Positions 1 to 7,718 of a DNA stretch of 64,000 nt are shown one piece after another. The notes below the pieces were generated by a model. That model worked only from the letters and a program-made list of their open reading frames with translations. It made no database searches and had not been told where the DNA came from. The stretch's first letter is position 1; each line of letters opens with the position of its first letter. Made by a program: the position numbers and the translations under genes. Origin of the DNA: Pedosphaera sp. (GTDB lineage Bacteria > Verrucomicrobiota > Verrucomicrobiia > Limisphaerales > JADLHS01); NCBI GenBank assembly GCA_009695195.1, contig SIBJ01000003.1, positions 1 through 64,000 on the forward strand, given 5' to 3'.

Positions 1-114
1 GTTTGTTTCATGCGCCACTTTGAAACAACTCGCTCCAAGGATCCAGTTATATTCGCGTACAATTGCTGACGCGTTTTTCCTTATCTAAGCGCCATTCACG
101 GGTGAGGGCATTAT

Positions 115-231
115 GGACTGCGGTGGCAAGTCGGACGCGCCACCGCTTTGGCCCCGACGACGGCGCTGGCAATGAGCCACCCGCCCCGTTCGCTCGCAAG
201 CGGTGTCGCGTCCGACTTGCCACCGCAGTCC
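115..231. repeat. long inverted repeat, 34-nt arms
   Basis: Arms at 115-148 and 198-231 are reverse complements with about one mismatch, separated by about 49 nt. The left arm reads ggactgcggtggcaagtc outward-in. Nothing else in positions 1-349 looks like a gene: the two overlapping ORFs there simply translate the arms on opposite strands. The architecture (two long arms around a short spacer in a gap between genes) matches the other palindromic repeats in this window, so I treat it as one member of a dispersed repeat population. Confidence 0.7.
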
Positions 232-349
232 AAAAATACCGCCAGCACCCGCTCACCCGCACCCGCCTTTAATCGTACCCCGTACCGCTACCTCGCCGCG
301 TTTGAGATTGCGCCGCCGCCAGCCTGCGCGATAATCCAAAAACATTTCG

Positions 350-937
350 ATGAACGATTGGAACATCCAGTCCCGCGCGCACGCCTGTGAAGCTTGCGAG
401 AAACCTTTCGCCGACCAGCAGCCGTATCACACGGTGTTGTTCGACGAGCAGCAGGACTTCCGGCGCCAGGACATTTGCGCCGAATGCTGGCAGGCCAAGT
501 TTTCCGACGCGGCCTGGCTGCCGGGTTTCATTTCGCACTGGCAAGGGGTTTACGAAGCGCCGCCGCCCGTCGTGGACGCGATCCAAAAAGAAACCGCCGA
601 GACAATCCTGCGAAAGCTCATCGAGTTGAACGACCCGCGCTACATCCCCGCCGGCTTCATCCTCGCCGTCATGCTCGAACGCAAACGCGTGCTCAAGGTG
701 AAGGAACAAATCATCCGCGAGGGCAAACGCACCTTCATCTACCAGCAGCCGCGGACGGGCGAAGTTTTCACCATCACCGATCCCGCGTTGCATCTCAATC
801 AACTGGAAGAAGTCCAGCGTGACGTCGCGGCGTTGCTGGAACATGGGTTGAATCCGCCCGCGCCCGCGCCGGAAGTCCCGTCCGTTCCAGCGGAAGCTGC
901 CGCCGAAACCAGCGCCGGGCAGACTGTCCAAACGTGA
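350..937 (+). CDS. conserved hypothetical protein with N-terminal zinc-ribbon-like cysteines
   Basis: This is a 195-residue protein that I do not recognise by function. The N-terminal 50 residues hold two CxxC pairs (CEAC near residue 13 and CAEC near residue 43), the layout of a treble-clef or zinc-ribbon knuckle. The middle is helical and charged. The last 30 residues are a Pro/Ala-rich tail with low information. The ATG at 350 gives the cysteine pairs close to the start. It precedes rnc in the same direction, separated by a repeat of the 'atccaac' word family, so an operon is uncertain. No catalytic motif is visible. Intracellular, since no signal peptide is seen. Confidence 0.75.
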   Translation: MNDWNIQSRAHACEACEKPFADQQPYHTVLFDEQQDFRRQDICAECWQAKFSDAAWLPGFISHWQGVYEAPPPVVDAIQKETAETILRKLIELNDPRYIPAGFILAVMLERKRVLKVKEQIIREGKRTFIYQQPRTGEVFTITDPALHLNQLEEVQRDVAALLEHGLNPPAPAPEVPSVPAEAAAETSAGQTVQT

Positions 938-940
938 GAA

Positions 941-1028
941 CATCCAACAACCAACAACCAACATCCAACCTCCAAAGAACGGCGAGCGACCGGAAAATAG
1001 GATGTTGGATGTTGGATGTTGGATGTTC
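941..1028. repeat. 'atccaac' heptad-word inverted repeat
   Basis: The left half is built of catccaac/aaccaac words and the right half of ggatgtt words, so the two halves can fold back on each other. It fills almost all of the gap between the 195-residue gene and rnc. The same word family recurs at 46921-47025. The periodic 7-nt word makes it look like a microsatellite that has been arranged as a palindrome. Confidence 0.8.
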
Positions 1029-1047
1029 GTTGTTTCCTTTGTGATCC

Positions 1048-1749
1048 ATGTCCGACCTCGCCGCGCTCCAGGAAAAACTCGGTTACACTTTTCGCGCTGA
1101 GTCGCAATTGCAGCTCGCGCTCACGCATCCGTCCGTCGCGCACGAACAGGGCGAGCCGGTGCAACAAAACCAGCGCCTCGAATTTCTCGGCGACGCCGTG
1201 CTGCAACTCGTGTTGACCCGCGAGCTGTACGAAAAATTTCCCGAATACGAGGAAGGCCCATTGACGAAAGCCCGCGCCAAACTCGTCAACCGCCGCGCCC
1301 TCGCCGTCCACGGCCGTATGGCTGGCTTGGGCGAGCACCTCGTCCTCAGTCGCGGCGAGGAGTTGCACGGCGGCCGCGAACGCTCCTCCGCGCTGGCGGA
1401 CGCGTTCGAGGCGCTGGTCGGCGCGGTGTTTCTCGACGGCGGTTACGAGGCCGCGCGCGAATTCATCCTGCGCGAATTCGGCCACGCGTTCGGCGAACTG
1501 AGCCACCTCCCGATTCTCGACAATCCGAAAGGCGAGCTTCAGGAACTCCTGCAATCCGCTTCCGCCGAAGCGCCGCAATATCAGGTCGCCTCCGCCACCG
1601 GGCCGGACCACGACCGCATGTTCGAGTGCATCGTGCGCCACGCCGGCGTCGAACTCGCGCGCGGCCAGGGTAAGAGCAAGAAGGCGGCGGAGAGCGAAGC
1701 GGCACTGGCGGCGTTGAAGAAGCTGCGCGAACAACCTGCGACCGCATGA
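1048..1749 (+). CDS. rnc: ribonuclease III
   Basis: The product is a 233-residue double-strand-specific endoribonuclease that processes rRNA precursors and structured mRNAs in the cytoplasm. The RNase III signature NQRLEFLGDAVL lies at residues 41-52 with the catalytic Glu and Asp. A second acidic cluster, ADAFEALVGAVFLD, follows near residue 115. The C-terminal 70 residues form a double-stranded RNA binding domain ending GQGKSKKAAESEAA. Length and domain order are standard for the family. The ATG at 1048 sits directly after a repeat, so the native promoter may be displaced. The C-terminus runs into another repeat that begins at the stop codon. Confidence 0.96.
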   Translation: MSDLAALQEKLGYTFRAESQLQLALTHPSVAHEQGEPVQQNQRLEFLGDAVLQLVLTRELYEKFPEYEEGPLTKARAKLVNRRALAVHGRMAGLGEHLVLSRGEELHGGRERSSALADAFEALVGAVFLDGGYEAAREFILREFGHAFGELSHLPILDNPKGELQELLQSASAEAPQYQVASATGPDHDRMFECIVRHAGVELARGQGKSKKAAESEAALAALKKLREQPATA

Positions 1750-1855
1750 AAATCTCCAAACTCCAAGCTCCCACATCCAGAGAAGCTCCAAACACCAAGC
1801 TTCAAAATTTGCCGGTGCGCGACCGCGATCTTGGTGCTTGGAGCTTTAATTTTCG
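1749..1855. repeat. 'ctccaa / caccaagc' word inverted repeat
   Basis: This gap between rnc and the BtpA-family gene consists of ctccaaactccaagctcc-type words followed, after a short spacer, by their complements (cttggtgcttggagc). The same words occur at 3483-3565 and 45191-45320. The unit starts at the rnc stop codon, leaving no room for an ordinary terminator. Confidence 0.75.
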
Positions 1856-1861
1856 ATTGCC

Positions 1862-2653
1862 ATGAAATCCATCTTCACCTCCGCCAAAAAAATCCTGATC
1901 GGCGTCGTCCACTTGAAACCGCTGCCCGGCGCGCCGCGCTTCACTGGTCGCCTGCGCGATATCATTGATTTCGCCGTCGCCGATGCGCGCGCCTACGAAC
2001 GCGGCGGAGCGCACGCCATCTTCATCGAGAATTTTGGTGACGTGCCGTTCACCAAGAGCAACGTCGCGCCGGAAACCATCGCCGCCATGACCGCCGCCGG
2101 TTGCGCCGTGCGCGCGGCGGTGAACTTGCCCATCGGTTTCAACGTTCTGCGCAACGACGCGCAAGCCGCGCTCGCGCTCTGCGCCGCGTGCGGCGGCAGT
2201 TTCATCCGCGTGAACGTCCACAGCGGCGCGATGCTCACCGACCAAGGAATCATCGAAGGCGACGCCTATCACACGCTCCGCTATCGTGAGCGCATTGCGC
2301 CCGGCGCGGAAATTTTTGCGGATGTCCACGTCAAACACGCCGTGCCGCTCGGCGATTGGTCGCTTGAAGACGCCGCGCACGACACGGTGGACCGCGGCCT
2401 CGCCGACGCACTCATCGTTTCCGGTGTCGGCACAGGCCAGGCCGCGGACCTCGGCGATGTCGAACGGGTCCGCAACGCATGTCCGAAAGCAAAACTTCTC
2501 CTCGGCAGCGGCGTGAAAGTTGAGAACGTGAAAAGCTATCTGCGTTTCGCCGATGGCGTCATCGTCGGCTCATCGCTGAAGCGCGGCGGCAAACTGTCGA
2601 ACCCGGTGGATCCCAAACGCGTCGCGGCGCTCGTGAAGGCCATGACGCTATAG
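1862..2653 (+). CDS. BtpA/SgcQ family protein
   Basis: A 263-residue TIM-barrel protein of the BtpA/SgcQ family. BtpA is needed for photosystem I stability in cyanobacteria, but in heterotrophs the role is unknown, and this window has no photosynthesis genes. Recognisable family features are the N-terminal GVVHLKPLPGAP, the DARAYERGGAHAIFIENFGD segment, NVLRNDAQAALALCAACG, FADVHVKHAVPLG, and the C-terminal VIVGSSLKRGG phosphate-binding-like loop. Length is as expected for the family. It stands alone between two repeats. Its TAG stop lies inside the left arm of the 27-nt inverted repeat that follows. Cytosolic, since no signal peptide is present. Confidence 0.9.
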   Translation: MKSIFTSAKKILIGVVHLKPLPGAPRFTGRLRDIIDFAVADARAYERGGAHAIFIENFGDVPFTKSNVAPETIAAMTAAGCAVRAAVNLPIGFNVLRNDAQAALALCAACGGSFIRVNVHSGAMLTDQGIIEGDAYHTLRYRERIAPGAEIFADVHVKHAVPLGDWSLEDAAHDTVDRGLADALIVSGVGTGQAADLGDVERVRNACPKAKLLLGSGVKVENVKSYLRFADGVIVGSSLKRGGKLSNPVDPKRVAALVKAMTL

Positions 2654-2734
2654 GAGGCGACGCAAGGAGGCTCTAACTTTTTTGCTGGCTGACTTACCCA
2701 AGAATCAGTCAGAGCCTCGTTACCTCGTCTCCTA
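2651..2734. repeat. 27-nt inverted repeat pair (type 'gtcagagcctccttacgtcg')
   Basis: Arms at 2651-2677 and 2708-2734 are imperfect reverse complements with about six mismatches and a 30-nt spacer. Solo right arms of the same sequence family occur inside the downstream permease gene at 5645-5671 and 6928-6954. Having both a paired and solo copies suggests that the single 27-mer is the basic mobile or recombining unit. Confidence 0.8.
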
Positions 2735-2782
2735 CAAAAAAATGTTCTGTCTCCGCTCCGGTCTTTGCGTCACATATACTCC

Positions 2783-3523
2783 ATGCCTGCGCCCTTGCTC
2801 CAGTTGAAGGAAGTGACCAAACGCTATGCCGCCAGCGGCGGCGCGGACGGCGTCAGCGTGCTGGCCGGCATCACACTCGAAGTCGCGCGCGCCGAAACGC
2901 TCGCCATCGTCGGCCCGAGCGGCTCGGGCAAAAGCACGTTACTGCAAATTATCGGCACGCTCGACCGCGCCACGAGCGGCGAGGTTTTGCTCGACGGAAA
3001 AAATCTCGCCGCGCTCGACGACCTTCAGCTCGCCGCCGTGCGCAATCAACAAATCGGTTTCGTCTTCCAATCGCACTACCTGTTGCCGCAATGCACGGTG
3101 ATTGAAAACGTCCTCGTGCCGACGCTGGCCCAGTCCAAAGCAGAAAGCAGAAAGCTGAAAGCTGAAATTCCCGCGGCCTGCGCCGAACGCCTGCTCAAGC
3201 GCGTCGGTCTCGGCGAGCGGTTGCACCATCGCCCCGGACAGTTGAGCGGCGGCGAACGCCAGCGCGTGGCCGTCGTCCGCGCGCTCATCAACCAGCCGCA
3301 ACTTCTCCTCGCCGACGAACCCACCGGCGCGCTCGATCACGCATCCGCCACTTCGCTCGGCCAGTTGCTCGTCGAGTTGAACAAGGAAGAGGGCGTGACG
3401 CTCATCGTCGTGACGCACGCGATGGAACTGGCGAAGCGGATGGCTCGGGTGCTGACGTTATCTGACGGACGGCTGGCGGAAGCACCAAGCACCAACATCC
3501 AAGCACCAGAGAAGCTCCAATGA
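2783..3523 (+). CDS. ABC transporter ATP-binding protein, LolD/MacB type
   Basis: A 246-residue ATPase that should energise the FtsX-type permease encoded next. From the ATG at 2783 the Walker A motif GPSGSGKST lies at about residues 44-52, the Q-loop is FVFQSHYLLPQ, the signature is LSGGERQRV and the Walker B region is [12 protein letters not shown], as in lipoprotein-release and macrolide-export ATPases. A TTG 18 nt upstream is possible but less likely. Two oddities are visible. The segment SKAESRKLKAE, before the signature, is encoded by an aaagcagaaagc-type word repeat inserted in frame. The final residues EAPSTNIQAPEKLQ are encoded by the 'caccaagc' repeat, so the native C-terminus seems overwritten. 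Confidence 0.92.
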   Translation: MPAPLLQLKEVTKRYAASGGADGVSVLAGITLEVARAETLAIVGPSGSGKSTLLQIIGTLDRATSGEVLLDGKNLAALDDLQLAAVRNQQIGFVFQSHYLLPQCTVIENVLVPTLAQSKAESRKLKAEIPAACAERLLKRVGLGERLHHRPGQLSGGERQRVAVVRALINQPQLLLADEPTGALDHASATSLGQLLVELNKEEGVTLIVVTHAMELAKRMARVLTLSDGRLAEAPSTNIQAPEKLQ

Positions 3524-3565
3524 CCAAACTCCAAACAATCATCGCGCGATCGCTGTGCTGGAGCT
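3483..3565. repeat. 'caccaagc / ctccaa' word repeat overlapping an ATPase 3' end
   Basis: Words such as agcaccaagcaccaac and gagaagctccaatgac run across the last 14 codons and stop of the ATPase gene, followed by partial complements. It is the same family as 1749-1855 and 45191-45320. Here the repeat supplies the stop codon of a real gene. Confidence 0.7.
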
Positions 3566-3651
3566 TCGAATCGTTTTTGGGAAGCTTTGGTCGGAAGACT
3601 CGCGGGTGCTCAACCGGATGTTGCCTTGTCAATGGTTGTGACGTCGAAACG

Positions 3652-3786
3652 CGCGCCAGCGTCTTGGAGTGCGGTGGCTGGCGGGGAATGGGGCTGACAC
3701 CGCTTTCGGGGGATGACTGTCCCAGCGCGCGGAAAAGCGGCGTGTGCCCCCAACCCTCACCCGCCGCACTCCAAGACGCTGGCGCG
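3652..3786. repeat. inverted repeat with 25-nt arms and about 85-nt spacer
   Basis: The left arm 3652-3676 (cgcgccagcgtcttggag...) and right arm 3762-3786 are reverse complements with one mismatch. It occupies most of the gap between the ATPase and permease genes of one transporter, so the two reading frames are about 340 nt apart instead of adjoining. An ATG/GTG-started extension of the permease through the right arm is open but is repeat-derived and was not taken as the start. Confidence 0.75.
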
Positions 3787-3866
3787 TTGAACCAGTCACC
3801 AGAGTTAGTTCGACCCGCCACATTGCAATTCAAGCCCGGTCGGGTCCGACTTGGAATGTGTCGCTG

Positions 3867-6800
3867 ATGAATTTCCGCACGCTCATCCGGCGCAACTTGC
3901 GGTATCACTGGCGCGCGCATCTGGGCGTGGTGCTCGGCGCGGCGGTGGGCAGCGCGGCGCTCATTGGCGCGCTCGTCGTGGGCGATTCGGTGCGGGAAAG
4001 TTTGTACGAGAGCGCGCTGCAACGGCTCGGCTGGGTTGAGATCGCCTTGGACGGCAATGACCGTTTGTTTCCCACGAAGCTTGCCAAGCGAGTAATTCCA
4101 GTGAATCGAGCAAATCCTGACGCATTTGTTTACTGCAACTCCGAAGCGATGTTAAGACTTCCGGCCACTGCTACCTCTCGGGATGGAGGCGCGCGCGCGA
4201 ACAACGTAAATGTCCTCGGCGTGGGCTATCGGAATTTCTGGCAGATAAGTCGCAACACGAATGCTCCTCCAGCCTTTGGGCTGGTGCCGAAGGGCGGTGT
4301 CGCCATCAACGAAGCGCTCGCCGCACAGCTTCGAGCGAAGCCGGGAGATGAAATACTGTTGCGTCTACACAAACCTTCGGCGCTTTCTCGGGACGCGATG
4401 ATTTCGACTCGCGGCGATACCACCGTCGCTTTGCGTCTTAAGGTCCACGGAATTGTGCCTGCGCCATATATTGGAAATTTCAGCCTGCGCTCTGGACAAT
4501 CCGCGCCGCTCAATGCGTTCTTACTCGTTGATGATTTGGCGTCTGCCGTTGGCTTGAACGGCAAAGCGAATGTGATTTTGCTTGGCGATATTAGGACAGA
4601 CCAATTTCCGAAGATGCCTTCATGGGAACGTTGGTGTCGCCGAATGCAGTTAAGCCTGGCACGGCACGGCTACGACTTGCTGCCAAATTTAATTCCATCC
4701 GACATCATCCGGCCTGACATCGTTAAGATGTCCGATTGGCGCATCGCATGGGAACCTCGCTTCGAAGATTACTCCCTCAACCTGCGTTTGCTCCCCATCG
4801 AATCGGGCCTCGAACTTCGAAGCGAACGTATTTTCCTCGACCCGCCAATCACCACGGCAGTGTTTCATCCTGATGCTGATCGTCCTCCACCGGAACGGTT
4901 ACCGGTTTGGGCTGTTTCTGCCGAACCCACAAAGGCAGTAAGTGATAAATGGACCGCCTCTCAGGCTTGCCCAATTCTCACGTATCTAGTGAACCTTCTG
5001 CGCGCCCGAAACAACGCCACGCCGTACTCGATGGTCACCGCCGCGGGCGCACCGTGGACGCCAGCGGATTTGCGCGATGACGAAATCGTCGTCAGCCAGT
5101 GGCTCGCGGAGGATTTGCGGGTGAAGCCGGGCGATGAAATCGCGCTGAGCTATTTCCTACCCGAGTCCGGCGCGAAGTTGACCGAGGCCACGAACACGTT
5201 TCGCGTCCACAGCATCGTGCCGCTGGAAATGCCGTGGGCGGATCGCACGCTCATGCCGGATTTTCCGGGCCTGGAAAAGGCCGAGAGCACGAGCGAATGG
5301 GACGCAGGCTTCCCACTCGTTCACAAAATTCGACCGAAGGACGAGGAGTATTGGAAAAAATATCGCGGCACACCCAAGGCGTTCATCACGCTCGCCGCCG
5401 GGCAGAAGATGTGGGGGAATCGGTTCGGGAATCTGACGGCAATCCGGTTTCCGATTCCGACGAATGGAACAACCGCCCTCACCCCGGCCCTCTCCCCCGG
5501 GGAGAGGGAGAATCGTTCTCGGGTTTCTGGGAAAATCGAGACCGGTGAAAGCTCGGCGGCTTCAGAAAAATCAAGAGCCACGCAACGGCTGTCCCCTCTC
5601 CCTGGGGGAGAGGGCCAGGGTGAGGGCGAGCGTCAAACAAATCAGTCAGAGCCTCCTTACGTCGTCTCCTACAAAAAAGCGCTCGAGAAAAAAATCCTCG
5701 CCAACCTCAAGCCGGAGGAACTCGGGCTGCGCTTCGAGCCGGTGCGCGAGCAGGCGCTCAAGGCGGCGGCGGAATCGCAGGACTTCGGCGGGTTGTTTCT
5801 CGGCTTCAGTTTCTTCCTCATCATCGCGGCGTTGCTGCTGATGGCGATGTTGTTTCAATTCGGTCTCGAACAACGCGCGCCGGAAATCGGTACGCTGCTC
5901 GCGCTCGGGTTCACGCCGAAGCAGGTGCGGAAACTTTTGCTTCGCGAGGGCGTGGCGCTGGCGTTTCTCGGCGGCGTGCTTGGGGCGGTCGGAGGAATTT
6001 ATTTTGCCAAGGCGATGTTGCACGGCTTGACGACGATCTGGCGCGACGCCGTCGGCGCTACGGCGCTGAGTTTTCATTTCACAGCGCAGACGCTGGTCGT
6101 CGGAATCTTCGCCAGCGTGATCGTGAGCGCGGTGACGATCTGGCTGGCGCTGCGGAAGTTTGTAAAACGGCCGGCGCGGGAATTACTCGTCGGGGAAATC
6201 GGAAGCGCGGAGTCTAAAGTTCAAAATCTAAAGTCTAAAGTTGTTGCGGTGGGGGCGTTGCTGGCGGCGGTCGGATTGGTCGGGTGGACTTTGGCGAAGG
6301 GAGATACGGCGAATGCGGGGGCGTTCTTTGGCGCAGGGGCGTTGGTGTTGATCGCGGGCCTGGGTTTCGCGAGCGCGTGGCTGGCCCGTTTTGGCGGAGC
6401 GCCGAGCACCGTCTCGGCTCGAACCAACGACGTTCACCAACGAGCCGAGACGGTGCTCGGCGCTCCCATCACGCTGGCGTCGCTCGCGGTGCGGGGGTGT
6501 GCGCGGCGGCGGAAGCGGAGTCTGGCCACGGTCGCGATGCTGGCGTGCGGAAGTTTTCTAATCGTGAGTATCGGCGTGTTCCGGCTGGATGCGAACCGGG
6601 ATGCGACCAAAAAGGATTCCGGCACGGGCGGGTTCGCGCTCATTGGCGAAGCGACGATGCCGGTGGTGCAGGATTTGAACTCGCAGTCGGGCCGGGAATT
6701 TTTTGCGTTGAACGAAGCGGATTTGAACGGCGTGAATTTCGTGCCGTGCCGTGTGCGCGAGGGCGACGAGGCGAGTTGTTTGAATTTGAATCGCGCGCAG

Positions 6801-7682
6801 AAGCCGCGGTTGCTCGGCGTGAAGCCGGAGAGGTTGGCGGGAAGGTTTGGTTTTGCGAAAGGCGAAGGCTGGGCGGCGCTTCGCGCAATCGCCGATGGCC
6901 AATCGCCAAATCCGAAATCCGAAAGCGGTCAAAGACTCCTTACGTCGTCTCCTACAAATGCGGTGGAAATCCCCGCCATCGGCGACGCGAACTCGATCCA
7001 GTGGGCGATGCACAAAAAGGTCGGCGATACGATTGATTACGTGGACGAGCGCGGGCAGCCGTTCAAGGTGCGCATCGTTGGCGCGGTGGCAAATTCGATT
7101 TTGCAGGGGCAACTCATCATTGACGAAGCGGAGTTCGTGAAACGGTTTCCGGGCGAGAGCGGGTATCGAATGTTTCTCGTGGACGCGCCGTCGAACGCCG
7201 TGTCCCAAGTCTCGGCGACGCTGTCGCGCGCGATGCAAGACGTGGGGCTGGAGTTGACGCCGGCGGCGCAGCGGCTCGCGCAGTTCAACGCGGTGCAGAA
7301 CACGTATCTCGGGACGTTTCAAGTGCTCGGCGGATTGGGATTGTTGCTTGGCAGCGTCGGGCTGGGCATCGTGGTGCTGCGAAATGTTTTGGAGCGGCGC
7401 GGCGAACTGGCGGTGCTGCTGGCGGTGGGTTTTCGCAAACAACAATTGCAGCGGCTGTTGCTGACGGAGAACGGCGCGTTGCTGATCGCCGGCCTGACGT
7501 TGGGAATCATCGCCGCGGTGGTGGCGGTGTTGCCGGCGGTGCTTTCGCCGTCGGCGCGGTTGCCGTATGCTTCGCTGGCGGTGACGCTGGCGGCGGTGCT
7601 GGTCAACGGCGCGTTGTGGACGTGGGCGGCGACGCGGCTGGCGGTGCGCGGGGATTTGTTGAAGGCGTTGCGGAACGAATGA
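3867..7682 (+). CDS. giant FtsX/MacB-type ABC transporter permease carrying in-frame repeat insertions
   Basis: From the ATG at 3867 (MNFRTLIRRNLRYHW) this is a 1271-residue inner-membrane permease. It has an N-terminal anchor helix, a long periplasmic MacB-like region, an FtsX block with three helices (near GLFLGFSFFLIIAALLLMAM), a second anchor, a second periplasmic part and a C-terminal FtsX block (GGLGLLLGSVGLGIVVLRN onward). It pairs with the upstream LolD-like ATPase, and export of a lipid or lipoprotein substrate is inferred. Four separate stretches are repeat DNA translated in frame: 5474-5671, 6211-6243, 6396-6466 and 6893-6954. All fall in linkers or loops between recognisable domains, and the frame stays open, so the gene may still work. 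A start at 3744 is possible but lies in a repeat. Confidence 0.88.
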   Translation: MNFRTLIRRNLRYHWRAHLGVVLGAAVGSAALIGALVVGDSVRESLYESALQRLGWVEIALDGNDRLFPTKLAKRVIPVNRANPDAFVYCNSEAMLRLPATATSRDGGARANNVNVLGVGYRNFWQISRNTNAPPAFGLVPKGGVAINEALAAQLRAKPGDEILLRLHKPSALSRDAMISTRGDTTVALRLKVHGIVPAPYIGNFSLRSGQSAPLNAFLLVDDLASAVGLNGKANVILLGDIRTDQFPKMPSWERWCRRMQLSLARHGYDLLPNLIPSDIIRPDIVKMSDWRIAWEPRFEDYSLNLRLLPIESGLELRSERIFLDPPITTAVFHPDADRPPPERLPVWAVSAEPTKAVSDKWTASQACPILTYLVNLLRARNNATPYSMVTAAGAPWTPADLRDDEIVVSQWLAEDLRVKPGDEIALSYFLPESGAKLTEATNTFRVHSIVPLEMPWADRTLMPDFPGLEKAESTSEWDAGFPLVHKIRPKDEEYWKKYRGTPKAFITLAAGQKMWGNRFGNLTAIRFPIPTNGTTALTPALSPGERENRSRVSGKIETGESSAASEKSRATQRLSPLPGGEGQGEGERQTNQSEPPYVVSYKKALEKKILANLKPEELGLRFEPVREQALKAAAESQDFGGLFLGFSFFLIIAALLLMAMLFQFGLEQRAPEIGTLLALGFTPKQVRKLLLREGVALAFLGGVLGAVGGIYFAKAMLHGLTTIWRDAVGATALSFHFTAQTLVVGIFASVIVSAVTIWLALRKFVKRPARELLVGEIGSAESKVQNLKSKVVAVGALLAAVGLVGWTLAKGDTANAGAFFGAGALVLIAGLGFASAWLARFGGAPSTVSARTNDVHQRAETVLGAPITLASLAVRGCARRRKRSLATVAMLACGSFLIVSIGVFRLDANRDATKKDSGTGGFALIGEATMPVVQDLNSQSGREFFALNEADLNGVNFVPCRVREGDEASCLNLNRAQKPRLLGVKPERLAGRFGFAKGEGWAALRAIADGQSPNPKSESGQRLLTSSPTNAVEIPAIGDANSIQWAMHKKVGDTIDYVDERGQPFKVRIVGAVANSILQGQLIIDEAEFVKRFPGESGYRMFLVDAPSNAVSQVSATLSRAMQDVGLELTPAAQRLAQFNAVQNTYLGTFQVLGGLGLLLGSVGLGIVVLRNVLERRGELAVLLAVGFRKQQLQRLLLTENGALLIAGLTLGIIAAVVAVLPAVLSPSARLPYASLAVTLAAVLVNGALWTWAATRLAVRGDLLKALRNE
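5474..5671. repeat. paired 'ccctcacc...ctctcccc' palindromic units plus a solo 27-mer, in frame inside a gene
   Basis: A unit of the type ccctcaccccggccctctcc begins at 5474 and its inverted partner ends at 5635 with ccagggtgagggcgagc. A solo copy of the 27-nt repeat follows at 5645-5671. Together they add about 66 codons to the permease, reading LTPALSPGERE, then [11 protein letters not shown], then EPPYVVSYKK. The same palindromic unit occurs at 22993-23040, 44468-44628, 54530-54660 and 57114-57276. Confidence 0.85.
6211..6243 (+). repeat. 'gtctaaagt' word repeat in frame inside the permease
   Basis: Four copies of a tctaaagt/tcaaaatct word encode ESKVQNLKSKVV within the permease, directly after the FtsX helices. 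The base composition is AT-rich against a GC-rich gene. It is low-complexity sequence of the kind seen in the intergenic word repeats of this window. Confidence 0.65.
6396..6466. repeat. perfect 26-bp inverted repeat in frame inside the permease
   Basis: The arms at 6396-6421 (starting ggagcgccgagcaccgtc) and 6441-6466 are exact reverse complements with a 19-nt spacer. The translation is GAPSTVSART ... RAETVLGAP. A perfect hairpin of this size within a coding region is not needed for protein function and looks like an inserted element that happened to keep the frame. Confidence 0.85.
6893..6954 (+). repeat. 'ccaaatccgaaatccg' words plus a solo 27-mer in frame inside the permease
   Basis: The words gccaatcgccaaatccg/aaatccgaaag at 6893-6925 run directly into a solo 27-nt repeat at 6928-6954. 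The 27-mer is read here in a different frame (LLTSSPT) from the copy at 5645-5671 (PPYVVSY), showing that the DNA, not the peptide, is what is conserved. Confidence 0.75.
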
Positions 7683-7689
7683 TTTTTGA

Positions 7690-7718
7690 CCACGGATGGA
7701 CACGGATGGACACGGATG
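7690..7718 (+). repeat. 'cacggatgga' word repeat at a gene start
   Basis: Three tandem copies of (c)cacggatgga end exactly at the ATG of the next gene. It sits 7 nt after the permease stop and occupies the whole gap, so it must also be the translation-initiation region of the downstream gene. I see only one half of the usual palindrome. Confidence 0.65.

Noticed and set aside
941-1028. Spaced heptad words considered as a CRISPR array
   Set aside because: Units are 7-10 nt, no unique spacers, mirrored halves and no cas genes.
3744-3866. N-terminal extension of the giant permease
   Set aside because: The extension is Arg/Pro-rich and encoded by the right arm of a palindrome. The normal anchor helix starts right after 3867.
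6558-7703. A 381-codon frame antisense to the giant permease, and a 397-codon frame at 10798-11991
   Set aside because: Same reason: low-complexity Arg-rich translations opposite real genes.
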